Origin: Azotimanducus sp965220185 | Lineage (GTDB): Bacteria; Pseudomonadota; Gammaproteobacteria; Pseudomonadales; Azotimanducaceae | Assembly (NCBI GenBank): GCA_965220185.1 | Contig: OZ244807.1 | Span: forward strand, 2,604,001-2,668,000 | DNA length: 64,000 nucleotides | Direction of reading: 5' to 3' | In this document: positions 45,501 through 53,324 of the stretch, piece by piece | Position numbering within the stretch: the stretch's first letter is position 1 | Layout of the letters: the number at the start of each line of letters is the position of its first letter | Position numbers and translations under genes: made by a program | Notes under the pieces: model-generated | What the model was told of the DNA's origin: nothing | Databases searched by the model: none | What the model saw: only the letters and a program-made list of their open reading frames with translations

Positions 45501-45757
45501 AGCGCATCGGGTTGTTCGCGTTCGATGATTTCGGCCATGACGCGCCAGTCGATTGGTTCGATGTAGGTGCTATCTGCCACCGATGGATCGGTCATGATGG
45601 TCGCCGGATTGGAGTTGATCAAGATAATTCGATAGCCTTCTTTTTTGAGGGCTTGGCAGGCTTGCGTGCCGGAGTAGTCAAACTCGCAGGCTTGGCCGAT
45701 GACAATCGGGCCGGCGCCGGGAATCAAGATGGATTCGATATCGTTACGTTTCGGCAT
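42539..45757 (-). CDS. carB: carbamoyl-phosphate synthase large subunit
   Basis: A 1072-residue two-half ATP-grasp enzyme of standard length. It starts MPKRNDIESILIPGAGPIVI and has the repeated GPNRIGQGIEFDYCCVH half-start near residue 565. ATP-grasp sites lie in both halves (LGGSGGGIAYN; VVRPSYVLGGRAMELV). The MGS-like allosteric domain follows after about residue 940. It makes carbamoyl phosphate for arginine and pyrimidine synthesis from bicarbonate, ATP and ammonia passed by CarA. It is 5 nt after carA. Confidence 0.97.
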   Translation of the reverse strand: MPKRNDIESILIPGAGPIVIGQACEFDYSGTQACQALKKEGYRIILINSNPATIMTDPSVADSTYIEPIDWRVMAEIIEREQPDALLPTMGGQTALNTTLDLVREGVLEAFDVELIGASRDAIDKAEDRERFIEAMRNINLETPRAGIAHSLEEALQVQGALGFPCIIRPSFTLGGSGGGIAYNLDEFKNLCARGLAQSPTNELLIDESLLGWKEFEMEVVRDRLDNCIIVCAIENLDAMGVHTGDSITVAPTQTLTDKEYQIMRNASIDVLREIGVETGGSNVQFAINPKDGRLVVIEMNPRVSRSSALASKATGFPIAKVAARLAVGYTLDELQNDITGVTPVSFEPSIDYVVVKVPRFTFEKFPAAHDRLTTQMKSVGEAMAIGRTFQEAMQKVLRGLETGIDGFDSVAGLDGPDGTRALVRELREPGPHRIRYLAEAMRRRVSLEDLHEHTGIDPWFLAEIQDLMDTEADLGNTSLSKINFEKLRQIKRQGFSDARIAALLGSSEGEVRAHRESLGLTPVYKRVDTCAAEFPSQTAYMYSTYERACESKPTSKRKIMVLGGGPNRIGQGIEFDYCCVHAALAMREDGFETIMVNCNPETVSTDYDVSDRLYFEPVTLEDVIAIVNLEQPEGLIVQFGGQTPLKLVSALAEAGITILGTSADAIDRAEDRQRFQAMINALGLRQPPNATVTSVAEGLEAAKTIGYPLVVRPSYVLGGRAMELVHSDEDLKDYLAHAVVASEDSPVLLDKFLAKAVEVDVDAVCDGVDCVVGGIMQHIEQAGIHSGDSSCVLPPVSLSETVQDALRSQTRAMAFELGVVGLMNVQFAVQGEEVFILEVNPRASRTVPFVSKSIGVSLAKIAARCMVGTSLKAQGLTEEVRHAHISVKEAVFPFHKFPGVDPILSPEMKSTGEVMGVGDTFAEAFAKATLAAGERLPLSGRAFISVAESDKQGVVQVAQALTTLGFSLVATRGTARVIDAAGIDVEVVNKVTEGRPDISDLIKNNPVDLIVNTTEGRAAIADSAVIRRLAVERRVCYTTTLAGGQAFCEAIAHLHAHPGKPSVRRIQDLNT

Positions 45758-45762
45758 CGCTA

Positions 45763-46884
45763 CTACGCCTTCGATTCCATGAGGCTAACAAATTGGTCGA
45801 AAAGACCTTCAACATCCTGCGGACCCGGGCTCGCTTCGGGATGCCCTTGGACACTGATGACTGGCTTCGTTCGATGGCGCACGCCTTGCACGGTGCCGTC
45901 GAACAGCGACACGTGCGTGATCTCTAGGCATTCAGGAACGGAGTCGGCGTCCACCGCAAAGCCGTGGTTCTGGCTCGAGATCATCACGCGATTGCTTTGC
46001 AATGATTTGATCGGGTGATTGGCGCCATGATGTCCAAACGACATTTTGACAGTGCGCGCCCCGCAGGCGAGCGACAGCAGCTGGTGACCAAGGCAAATGC
46101 CGAAGATCGGAACCCCCGAATCAATGAGCTCGGTGATCGCTGAGATCGCGTAGTCAAGCGGCTCCGGGTCACCAGGGCCGTTCGACAGGAAGATGCCATC
46201 GGGCGAGAACGAGAGTGCTTCGGTTGCGCTCATTGTTGCTGGCACCAAGGTGACTTGGCATTGTCGATCAGTGAGATAGCGAAGGATGTTGTGCTTGATG
46301 CCAAAGTCGTAGGCGAGGACTTTGTATTTTGGGGTACCGCTCAACTGCGAGCGCCAGAGGCTTTGCTGCCACTCGATCGGCGTCTTGCAGGTGACATCTT
46401 TGACAAGGTCCCGGCCAGAGAGTCCGGGGAAGCCTTGAGCGCGTTTGATGCAGTCTTCAATGTCGATCACCTCGCCGTCTTGGCTCGCGGCAATACACGC
46501 GCCTTGCGCACCCTGCTCGCGGATGACGGTGGTCAGTTCGCGCGTGTCCACTTCGGCGATGGCAACGCAGTTCTCGCGCTGCAAGAACGATGTCAGATCC
46601 GATTCACTGCGCCAATTGGAGTAACGCTTCGGCAAGCTTCGCACAACGAGGCCGCTCGCCCACACACGGCTCGACTCGACATCTTCCGCATTGGCGCCGG
46701 TATTGCCGATATGGGGATAGGTCAGCGTAACAATCTGCCCGGCATAGGACGGGTCGGTGAGAATCTCCTGATAGCCGGTCATGGCAGTGTTGAACACTAC
46801 TTCACCGACAGCCGTGCCAGCTGCCCCCGTAGCGACACCTTCAAACACCGCGCCCTCAGCGAGCGCAAGCACTGCGTTGTTCAT
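45763..46884 (-). CDS. carA: carbamoyl-phosphate synthase small subunit
   Basis: A 373-residue glutamine amidotransferase. The N-terminal domain opens with AVLALAEGAVFEGVATG. The C-terminal class I amidotransferase shows GICLGHQLLSLACGARTVKM (catalytic Cys) and QGHPEASPGPQD (His, Glu). It hydrolyses glutamine to feed ammonia to CarB. Family length and order are normal. It probably leads the carA-carB-greA-rlmE transcript. No attenuator or PyrR-type site is obvious upstream. Confidence 0.97.
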   Translation of the reverse strand: MNNAVLALAEGAVFEGVATGAAGTAVGEVVFNTAMTGYQEILTDPSYAGQIVTLTYPHIGNTGANAEDVESSRVWASGLVVRSLPKRYSNWRSESDLTSFLQRENCVAIAEVDTRELTTVIREQGAQGACIAASQDGEVIDIEDCIKRAQGFPGLSGRDLVKDVTCKTPIEWQQSLWRSQLSGTPKYKVLAYDFGIKHNILRYLTDRQCQVTLVPATMSATEALSFSPDGIFLSNGPGDPEPLDYAISAITELIDSGVPIFGICLGHQLLSLACGARTVKMSFGHHGANHPIKSLQSNRVMISSQNHGFAVDADSVPECLEITHVSLFDGTVQGVRHRTKPVISVQGHPEASPGPQDVEGLFDQFVSLMESKA

Positions 46885-47008
46885 CCAGCCTCACACATAA
46901 CTAATTTTTTCTGATCCTGTCAGTTGTCAATCACGACCTGATGCTTTCGGTAGCCGAAGGCCGCATCATGGCTGGATGGGTATTGTAAATGAGGTGCGAG
47001 GTGTTCGC

Positions 47009-47476
47009 CTACGGCTTCCACACTTTCGGCGCTTTGCCTTGCATAAGTTCGCCGATTGACCACAGCTCGATGCGCCAAGGATCGAGCTTCAGCAGGCCGC
47101 ACTCCGGATGGGCGGCACCATCCGCGAAGAACAAGCCGGGATCGTAGCCAAGCGGTGGTTCGGTGGATTTGAAAAGATCCCAGATGCGCTGCTTCTCGTC
47201 GACATCGTCTTGCCAGGTCGCTTGGCAGTCGGCGACGACCTGTTCGTGCTGCGGATCCCAATAGGTCACGGACACAAAGGCATTCGCCGCAATGTGCCTA
47301 GCTTTGAGAGAGTTGCGGCCAGTGAGAATCCAGCCGGTCGTTTCTTCCCAGATGGGATGCAGGATGCGCGAGCGCAGGCGGCCCTCGGTGTCTTGCGTGC
47401 TCACCGTCGCCCACACAATGCGCTGCACGCGGGCCATGAAGTGGTGGCGAATATCGTCAAAAGATTGAATTGACAT
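47009..47476 (-). CDS. pyridoxamine 5'-phosphate oxidase-like flavin-binding protein
   Basis: A 155-residue split-barrel protein from ATG 47476 (AAGGAGAC just upstream). The PNPOx-type core shows RIVWATVSTQDTEGRLRSRI near residues 18-37 and HPIWEETTGWILTGRNS near 39-55. Such proteins bind FMN or F420 and reduce small molecules. The true PNPOx C-terminal signature is absent, so it is not the vitamin B6 enzyme. It diverges from rpsL. Substrate unknown. Confidence 0.75.
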   Translation of the reverse strand: MSIQSFDDIRHHFMARVQRIVWATVSTQDTEGRLRSRILHPIWEETTGWILTGRNSLKARHIAANAFVSVTYWDPQHEQVVADCQATWQDDVDEKQRIWDLFKSTEPPLGYDPGLFFADGAAHPECGLLKLDPWRIELWSIGELMQGKAPKVWKP

Positions 47477-47532
47477 GGTGTCTCCTTGTTCAGGTTCGCA
47501 AATCTTCAATATCATTCAAGCAAAGATCGAGT

Positions 47533-47562
47533 TTGACTGCCATCAAATGACGCAAGTACAAT
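47533..47562 (+). promoter_or_regulatory. sigma-70 promoter for rpsL
   Basis: TTGACT (47533-47538), an 18-nt spacer and TACAAT (47557-47562), ending 33 nt before the ATG of rpsL. A near-consensus pair in the expected place for a strong ribosomal operon promoter. Confidence 0.6.
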
Positions 47563-47595
47563 GAGTGGTTTTTTCGCCGCACGAGACCGCAATAC

Positions 47596-47967
47596 ATGGC
47601 AACCGTGAGTCAACTCGTCCGCAAGCCGCGCAAGCGCAAGCCTGAGAAGAGCAAAGTCCCTGCACTGCAGGGCTGCCCGCAGCGACGCGGTGTGTGTACG
47701 CGCGTCTACGCAACCACGCCGAAGAAGCCCAATTCCGCGATGCGCAAGGTGTGCCGGGTGCGCCTTACCAACGGCTATGAAGTCACATCCTACATTGGCG
47801 GCGAAGGACACAACCTGCAAGAGCACTCGGCCATTTTGATTCGAGGCGGTCGGGTCAAGGACTTGCCCGGCGTGCGCTATCACACAGTTCGCGGCACGCT
47901 TGACGCTTCGGGCGTTGGCGACCGCCGCCAAGGTCGTTCCAAGTACGGGGCCAAGCGACCGAGATAA
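47596..47967 (+). CDS. rpsL: 30S ribosomal protein S12
   Basis: A 123-residue protein of normal length with the universal TTPKKPNSAMRKVCRVRL segment (residues 41-58) and GEGHNLQEHSAILIRGGRVK near 75-94. It lies at the decoding centre of the small subunit. Lys43 and Lys88 equivalents, where streptomycin resistance mutations fall, are wild type. First gene of the str cluster. Confidence 0.98.
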   Translation: MATVSQLVRKPRKRKPEKSKVPALQGCPQRRGVCTRVYATTPKKPNSAMRKVCRVRLTNGYEVTSYIGGEGHNLQEHSAILIRGGRVKDLPGVRYHTVRGTLDASGVGDRRQGRSKYGAKRPR

Positions 47968-48043
47968 TCACGCCCCACTATCGAGTAAGGCCGTGCTGGG
48001 CGATGCGCCGAATGCACGGAAACCCTGAACAGGAGACTAGAAG

Positions 48044-48517
48044 ATGCCAAGAAGACGTGTCGCGCAGAAGCGCACTATCTTGCCCGACCCCAAATTCCAC
48101 GACCAGACGGTCGCCAAGTTCATCAATCACTTGATGGTCAGCGGCAAGAAGTCGGTGGCCGAACGCATCGTCTACGGCGCGTTTGACGTCATTTCAGAAA
48201 AGCGACCCGGCCAAGATGTAGTGCAACTCTTCAAGGACGCCTTGGAAGCCGTCTCGCCGGTCGTCGAGGTACGGTCGCGGCGCGTTGGCGGCGCCACCTA
48301 TCAGGTGCCGCATGAAGTGCGCGAAAGCCGCCGGCAAGCGCTCGCCATGCGATGGCTCGTCGATAGCGCGCGTCGGCGCAGCGAGAAATCCATGCACGCG
48401 CGGCTTGCTGGCGAACTACTCGATGCCTCCGAAGAGCGCGGCGACGCCTTCAAGCGCAAGGAAGATACGCATCGCATGGCAGAAGCCAACCGCGCGTTCT
48501 CGCACTATCGCTTCTAG
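48044..48517 (+). CDS. rpsG: 30S ribosomal protein S7
   Basis: A 157-residue protein, one of the primary 16S-binding proteins of the head. It starts MPRRRVAQKRTILPDPKFHD and contains GGATYQVPHEVRESRRQALA near residues 84-103, the hallmark of S7. A GGAG site precedes ATG 48044. It sits 76 nt after rpsL and 38 nt before fusA in the standard str order. Confidence 0.98.
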   Translation: MPRRRVAQKRTILPDPKFHDQTVAKFINHLMVSGKKSVAERIVYGAFDVISEKRPGQDVVQLFKDALEAVSPVVEVRSRRVGGATYQVPHEVRESRRQALAMRWLVDSARRRSEKSMHARLAGELLDASEERGDAFKRKEDTHRMAEANRAFSHYRF

Positions 48518-48555
48518 CGTCCCTGAAACCCTCTTCACCTGCAAACGGACACATC

Positions 48556-50649
48556 ATGCCGCGCACCACCCCCCTCAAACGCTACAGAAATATCGGCATC
48601 GTCGCTCACGTGGACGCTGGCAAGACCACCACCACCGAGCGTGTGCTCTTCTACACCGGACTCACCCACAAGATCGGCGAAGTCCACGAAGGCAGCGCCG
48701 TCATGGACTGGATGGAGCAGGAACAAGAACGCGGTATCACCATCACCTCCGCCGCCACCACCTGCTTCTGGGCGGGCATGAACGGGCAGCATCCGCAGCA
48801 TCGAATCAACATCATTGACACCCCCGGCCACGTTGACTTCACCATCGAAGTCGAGCGCAGCCTGCGCGTGCTTGACGGCGCGGTAGTTGTCTTTTGCGGT
48901 GTCGCCGGCGTCGAACCGCAGTCGGAAACCGTCTGGCGACAAGCCAACCGCTACGAAGTGCCGCGCATGGTGTTCGTCAACAAGCTCGACCGCGCCGGCG
49001 GCGACTTCCTGCGCGTCGTGGATCAGATTCGCACCCGCCTCGGCTCGACACCTGTGGTCATGCAGCTGCCAATCGGCAGCGAAGAAGCGCTCAAAGGCGT
49101 TGTTGATCTCGTGGAAATGAAGGCGCTCTATTGGAGCGAGGCGGATAAGGGCGCGACGTGCGACATCCAGGACATCCCCGAAGACATGCAGGACGATGCC
49201 GAGCACTACCGCGAACTCCTGATGGAGGCGGCAGCGGAAGCCAATGACGAGCTGACCGAGCGCTACCTGGAAGAAGGCGAAATCAGCAACGACGATATTC
49301 GTCTCGGCATCCGACAAATGACCATTGACAACCGCATCGTGCCTGCGCTCTGCGGCTCGGCCTTCAAGTTCAAAGGCGTACAGGCCATGCTTGATGCCGT
49401 CATCGACTATCTGCCTGCGCCTAACGAAGTGAAAGCCATTGAGGGCGTGCTCGACGACGATGAAACCCACGCGAGCCGCGAAGCGGATGACAACGCACCC
49501 TTCGCAGCGCTCGCCTTCAAAATCGCCACCGACCCTTTTGTCGGAACATTGACCTTCTTCAGGGTCTATTCAGGTGTGCTGAGCTCGGGCGATCAAATCT
49601 ACAACCCGGTGAAATCACAGAAGTTCAGGGTCGGGCGCATGGTGCAGATGCATTCCAACCAGCGCGATGAAATCAAGGAAGTGCGAGCGGGCGATATTGC
49701 AGCAGCGGTGGGGCTCAAGAACGTCACCACCGGCGATACGCTCTGCAACATCAGCAACGCCATCACGCTTGAGCGCATGGACTTCCCAGAGCCAGTGATC
49801 TCAGTCGCGGTTGAGCCCAGATCGGTCGCCGACCAGGAAAAGATGTCGATCGCGCTTGGCAAGCTGGCGCAGGAGGATCCATCGTTCCGCGTCGCGACTG
49901 ACGAAGAGTCCGGCCAGACCATCATCTCCGGCATGGGCGAATTGCATCTCGACATCATTGTGGATCGCATGAAGCGCGAGTTCTCAGTCGAGGCCAACAT
50001 CGGCAAGCCGCAGGTGGCCTACCGCGAGACGATTCGCTCTAGCATTGAGCAGGAAGGCAAGTACATCCGTCAGTCGGGCGGTCGCGGCCAGTACGGTCAT
50101 GTGTGGCTGCGCATCGAACCTCTTGAATCCGAAGATGACGCGGTCTACGAGTTCGAAGAGACGATTGTCGGCGGCGTCGTGCCGCGCGAGTACATTCCGG
50201 CAGTGGACAAGGGCATTCAGGAACAGCTTGAGAATGGCGTTCTCGCTGGCTATCCGCTCATCGGCGTCAAAGCCACGCTCTACGATGGCTCGTTCCACGA
50301 AGTGGACTCAAGCGAAATCGCTTTCAAGATCGCCGGCGCGCAGGCTTTGCGTGAAGGCGCACTGAAAGCCTCGCCCGTGCTGTTGGAACCGATTATGAAC
50401 GTTGAAGTCGTGACGCCGGAAGACTATATGGGCGATGTCGTTGGTGACCTGAATCGTCGACGCGGCCTCATTGAGGGCATGGACGAGAACCCTTCCGGCA
50501 AGGTCATTCGCGCCGCGGTGCCGCTCGCTGAGATGTTCGGCTACTCGACTGACCTGCGAAGCGCCACCCAAGGCCGCGCGACCTTCACCATGGAATTCGC
50601 CCAATATGGCGAGGTGCCGAAGAATATCGCCGAAGGGATTATGAATTGA
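48556..50649 (+). CDS. fusA: elongation factor G
   Basis: A 697-residue translational GTPase. G1 is AHVDAGKTTTTERVLFYTG (residues 17-35). The switch region ERGITITSAATT and the DTPGHVDFTIEVERSLRVLD motif follow. NKLDRAGGDF is the guanine-recognition motif. Domains II-V are present to the end (LRSATQGRATFTMEFAQY). It drives tRNA-mRNA translocation. In most gammaproteobacteria tuf follows; here a 166-nt inverted-repeat element and metR follow instead. Confidence 0.98.
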   Translation: MPRTTPLKRYRNIGIVAHVDAGKTTTTERVLFYTGLTHKIGEVHEGSAVMDWMEQEQERGITITSAATTCFWAGMNGQHPQHRINIIDTPGHVDFTIEVERSLRVLDGAVVVFCGVAGVEPQSETVWRQANRYEVPRMVFVNKLDRAGGDFLRVVDQIRTRLGSTPVVMQLPIGSEEALKGVVDLVEMKALYWSEADKGATCDIQDIPEDMQDDAEHYRELLMEAAAEANDELTERYLEEGEISNDDIRLGIRQMTIDNRIVPALCGSAFKFKGVQAMLDAVIDYLPAPNEVKAIEGVLDDDETHASREADDNAPFAALAFKIATDPFVGTLTFFRVYSGVLSSGDQIYNPVKSQKFRVGRMVQMHSNQRDEIKEVRAGDIAAAVGLKNVTTGDTLCNISNAITLERMDFPEPVISVAVEPRSVADQEKMSIALGKLAQEDPSFRVATDEESGQTIISGMGELHLDIIVDRMKREFSVEANIGKPQVAYRETIRSSIEQEGKYIRQSGGRGQYGHVWLRIEPLESEDDAVYEFEETIVGGVVPREYIPAVDKGIQEQLENGVLAGYPLIGVKATLYDGSFHEVDSSEIAFKIAGAQALREGALKASPVLLEPIMNVEVVTPEDYMGDVVGDLNRRRGLIEGMDENPSGKVIRAAVPLAEMFGYSTDLRSATQGRATFTMEFAQYGEVPKNIAEGIMN

Positions 50650-50650
50650 T

Positions 50651-50816
50651 CTAGTGTCCTGTCCGGTTAATTCGTGGATTTTAGGCGCCGTGTCATTTTG
50701 CCCATTGGCAAGGCGCAGTCCGCAGGGAATATCGGGCATATTGCCAAGGGCTGCAACGCAGCCAAGGGGCGAAATAGCCAAGAATAATTCCACGAATTAA
50801 CCGGACAGGGCACTAG
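50651..50816. mobile_element. 166-nt MITE (family C) at CTAG after fusA
   Basis: CTAG at both edges (50651-50654, 50813-50816). The terminal inverted repeats TGTCCTGTCCGGTTAATTCG (left) and, in complement, TGCCCTGTCCGGTTAATTCG (right) match in 23 of 24 bases. No gene inside. The right CTAG is at once followed by GGAGCCTGCG, the start of the family-B repeat. It starts one base after the fusA stop codon (50647-50649). Confidence 0.8.
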
Positions 50817-50911
50817 GAGCCTGCGCTTCCGCAGTATTCCGCACTGCCATGCAGGACTTTTACGGCGAACTGCGATAGATTGCGCGAGAATACACGTGCT
50901 TGGGAGCACTC

Positions 50912-51853
50912 GTGCGGCTTCTCACCTTGAAAATACTGCGAACGCTGACAGCGCTGCGCGACACTGGGAGCCTCGTCGAAGCGTCCAATCAGATGTGTCT
51001 GACGGTGTCCGCGCTCTCGCACCAGTTCAAAGACATTGAAGAGGAACTTGGCAGCCAGCTTTTTGTTCGCAAGTCCAAGCCCATTCGCTTTACGCCGCTT
51101 GGCCGACGGGTGCTCGCGCTTGCAGACCAGATATTGCCGCAAATCGAGGCTGGCGAGCTTGAGATCCGCCGCCAAGCCTTGGGGCAGGCCGGGCGGCTGC
51201 GCCTTGGCTGCGAATGCCGTTTCTCCTTCGAATGGCTGCTGGCGGCGGCGCAGGTGTTTCGCAGCCGCTGGCCGCTGGTGGATTTCGAGGTCGCCGAAGA
51301 GATTCAAGCAGCACCTTTCAAATCCGACACCGATGGCGGACTTGATCTCCTGATCACGCCCTACGTCGAAGTGCAAGAGCATGTGGTGTACATCCCGCTC
51401 TTTCGCGGACAGCTTTGCCTGCTCGTGCCGAGCGGCCACGCATTCGCGAGGAAACGCTACTGCACTGTCGGCGACCTTGTCGGTCAAGTGCTTGTTGTCT
51501 CCCGCGAGGAAGCGCTGCGACACGGTTTGCTGCGTCAACTTTTCCACGACATGGGCGAGACGCCCGCGATGGTGCGAAGCGCCGAATTGCCGACCATCAT
51601 GATCCAGCATGTCGTCAATGGCAAAGGCTTGGCGCTGCTGCCGCGATGGGCCGCAGAGCCCTATGTCAAGCAAGGTATGGTGCGCGCCATCTCGCTCGGT
51701 CAGCGAGGCTTCTCCTACACGCTGTACGCCGCGATTCGCAGCGCCGAGAGCGAGATCGAACACTTTCAGGGCTTTATCGACACGGCGCGCGAGTACGCTG
51801 ACAATGCCTTGCCGGATGTGGAGAGCATCGAAGAGCCAGTGCTGTTCGGCTAG
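50912..51853 (+). CDS. metR: LysR-family regulator of MetR type
   Basis: A 313-residue LysR protein beginning at GTG 50912, chosen because GGGAG lies 5-9 nt before it. The helix-turn-helix reads ALRDTGSLVEASNQMCLTVS and continues ALSHQFKDIEEELGSQLFVR; it is followed by KSKPIRFTPLGRRVL. SALSHQF, LFVRKS.P.RFTP and the overall length are close to MetR, the activator of methionine genes that senses homocysteine. No met gene stands next to it here. The stop codon TAG (51851-51853) is part of a CTAGGAG palindrome. Confidence 0.82.
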   Translation: MRLLTLKILRTLTALRDTGSLVEASNQMCLTVSALSHQFKDIEEELGSQLFVRKSKPIRFTPLGRRVLALADQILPQIEAGELEIRRQALGQAGRLRLGCECRFSFEWLLAAAQVFRSRWPLVDFEVAEEIQAAPFKSDTDGGLDLLITPYVEVQEHVVYIPLFRGQLCLLVPSGHAFARKRYCTVGDLVGQVLVVSREEALRHGLLRQLFHDMGETPAMVRSAELPTIMIQHVVNGKGLALLPRWAAEPYVKQGMVRAISLGQRGFSYTLYAAIRSAESEIEHFQGFIDTAREYADNALPDVESIEEPVLFG

Positions 51854-51876
51854 GAGCCTGCGTCTTAGGCTCCTAG
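51850..51876. repeat. 27-nt palindrome of the CTAGGAG family after metR
   Basis: CTAGGAGCCTGCG and the near-complement AGGCTCCTAG form a hairpin whose first CTAG supplies the metR stop codon. It may end metR transcription. Confidence 0.65.
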
Positions 51877-51972
51877 AGCGCTAGGTATAGTAGTGCTGCG
51901 TCAAACTGATAATGCGCATGAGAAATGCAAATACTTGCCTATAAAAGATTAAAAAATTTGCCTTTGAAATAG

Positions 51973-52009
51973 TTGAAAGTTTGCCCCTACCTTGATAGTG
52001 TACGTACAC
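51973..52009 (+). promoter_or_regulatory. promoter with 12-bp palindromic operator before the DUF4143 ATPase
   Basis: TTGAAA (51973-51978), a 17-nt spacer and a weak -10 (TAGTGT, 51996-52001), overlapped by the perfect palindrome GTGTACGTACAC (51998-52009). A repressor bound there would block transcription, as in self-regulated genes. The surrounding stretch is A+T rich compared with its neighbours. Confidence 0.45.
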
Positions 52010-52052
52010 AAAGGCCTTCGCAATTGGTCAAAAAAGCACAGACTGATGGACA

Positions 52053-53318
52053 ATGATTAAGCATATGGACTATCGCAATCGAGTGGCAGACCAAGAACTG
52101 GCGACGGGCTTACATGCGGCTGGCGCAGTACTGATTGAAGGGCCGCGAGCCTGCGGAAAAACGGTGACGGCACGCAATCAAGCGAAGAGCGAGGTCTTGC
52201 TGGATGTGGACCAGACTGCCCAAGAAATGATCTCCATTGATCCGAGCTTGATTCTTGCCGGAGACAGCCCGCGCCTCATTGACGAATGGCAAGCCTCGCC
52301 AGTCATTTGGAATCATGTGCGAAGAGCTGTGGACGCACGGGCTGGCGCGGGTCATTTCATTCTGACTGGTTCGGCGGTGCCAGCCGACGAAGCTACTCGA
52401 CATAGCGGCGCAGGGCGCATCATCAGACTTCGACTGCGCCCCATGTCCTTGTTCGAGCAAGGGCGCAGCTCCGGCGAGGTGTCACTTGCAGCGTTGCTCG
52501 CTGGCGCGCCTGCCCGCTGCTCGCGTCATGATTTGTCCGTAGAGGATTTGGCCGAACTCATTTGCATCGGCGGTTGGCCTGGTCACCTTGACCGGGCTTC
52601 TGTTGAAGCTTTGCGGATCAACCGCAGCTATGTGGGCGATATCTGTCGGGTAGACCTACAGCGTTTAGAGGGAACACGGCACGAACCTAGCCGAATCCAC
52701 CGCTTCTTGCAATCTTTGGCGCGAAACATCTCCACTACCGCATCTCTCTCAACCGTTGTCCAAGACGTCGTTGGCCATGAACAGACAACCATGAAACACC
52801 ATACCGCTCGCGGATACCTGAATGCGCTTGAACGCCTTTTCGTCATTGAAGACCAGCCGCCGTGGGCTGTGCATTTGCGCTCCCGCACTCGATTGCAACA
52901 AGCATCCAAACGACACTTTGCTGACCCTTCTATCGCAGCGGCAGCGCTGAATGCGGGACCCGACCACCTGCTTCAAAACTTCCCACTGTTCGGGCTGTTC
53001 TTCGAGTCGCTTGTCACTCGCGATCTACGGGTATACGCGCAAGCCACGGATGCGACCGTGCATCACTATCGCGATGACAGAGGTCTTGAAGTCGATGCTG
53101 TGATTGATGCGGGGCCTGACCGCTGGGCAGCTTTCGAGATCAAACTCGGCACTGGCAAAGTCGATGTCGCTGCCGACAATCTGCGGACATTTCGGAACCG
53201 AGTTGACACAGAGCGCTGCGGCAAGCCCGCCTGTCTCGGCGTCATCGTAGACAGAGGATTCGGCTACCGGCGCACCGACGGCATCGACGTCATCCCGATC
53301 AGTGCGCTTGGGCCTTGA
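52053..53318 (+). CDS. AAA_14 ATPase with DUF4143 C-terminal domain
   Basis: A 421-residue protein. The P-loop is LIEGPRACGKTVTARNQ near residues 27-43. The AAA_14 Walker B region is RLIDEWQASPVIW near 73. A winged-helix region (TTMKHHTARGYLNALERLFV) lies near 246-265. The C-terminal DUF4143 domain has DRGLEVDAVIDAGPDRWAAF, then EIKLG near 367, a nuclease-like Asp...Glu-X-Lys set. Family members are widespread single genes of unknown role, often on mobile regions. It stands alone between metR and zapE, with its own promoter and operator-like palindrome. Confidence 0.85.
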   Translation: MIKHMDYRNRVADQELATGLHAAGAVLIEGPRACGKTVTARNQAKSEVLLDVDQTAQEMISIDPSLILAGDSPRLIDEWQASPVIWNHVRRAVDARAGAGHFILTGSAVPADEATRHSGAGRIIRLRLRPMSLFEQGRSSGEVSLAALLAGAPARCSRHDLSVEDLAELICIGGWPGHLDRASVEALRINRSYVGDICRVDLQRLEGTRHEPSRIHRFLQSLARNISTTASLSTVVQDVVGHEQTTMKHHTARGYLNALERLFVIEDQPPWAVHLRSRTRLQQASKRHFADPSIAAAALNAGPDHLLQNFPLFGLFFESLVTRDLRVYAQATDATVHHYRDDRGLEVDAVIDAGPDRWAAFEIKLGTGKVDVAADNLRTFRNRVDTERCGKPACLGVIVDRGFGYRRTDGIDVIPISALGP

Positions 53319-53324
53319 CCTTCC

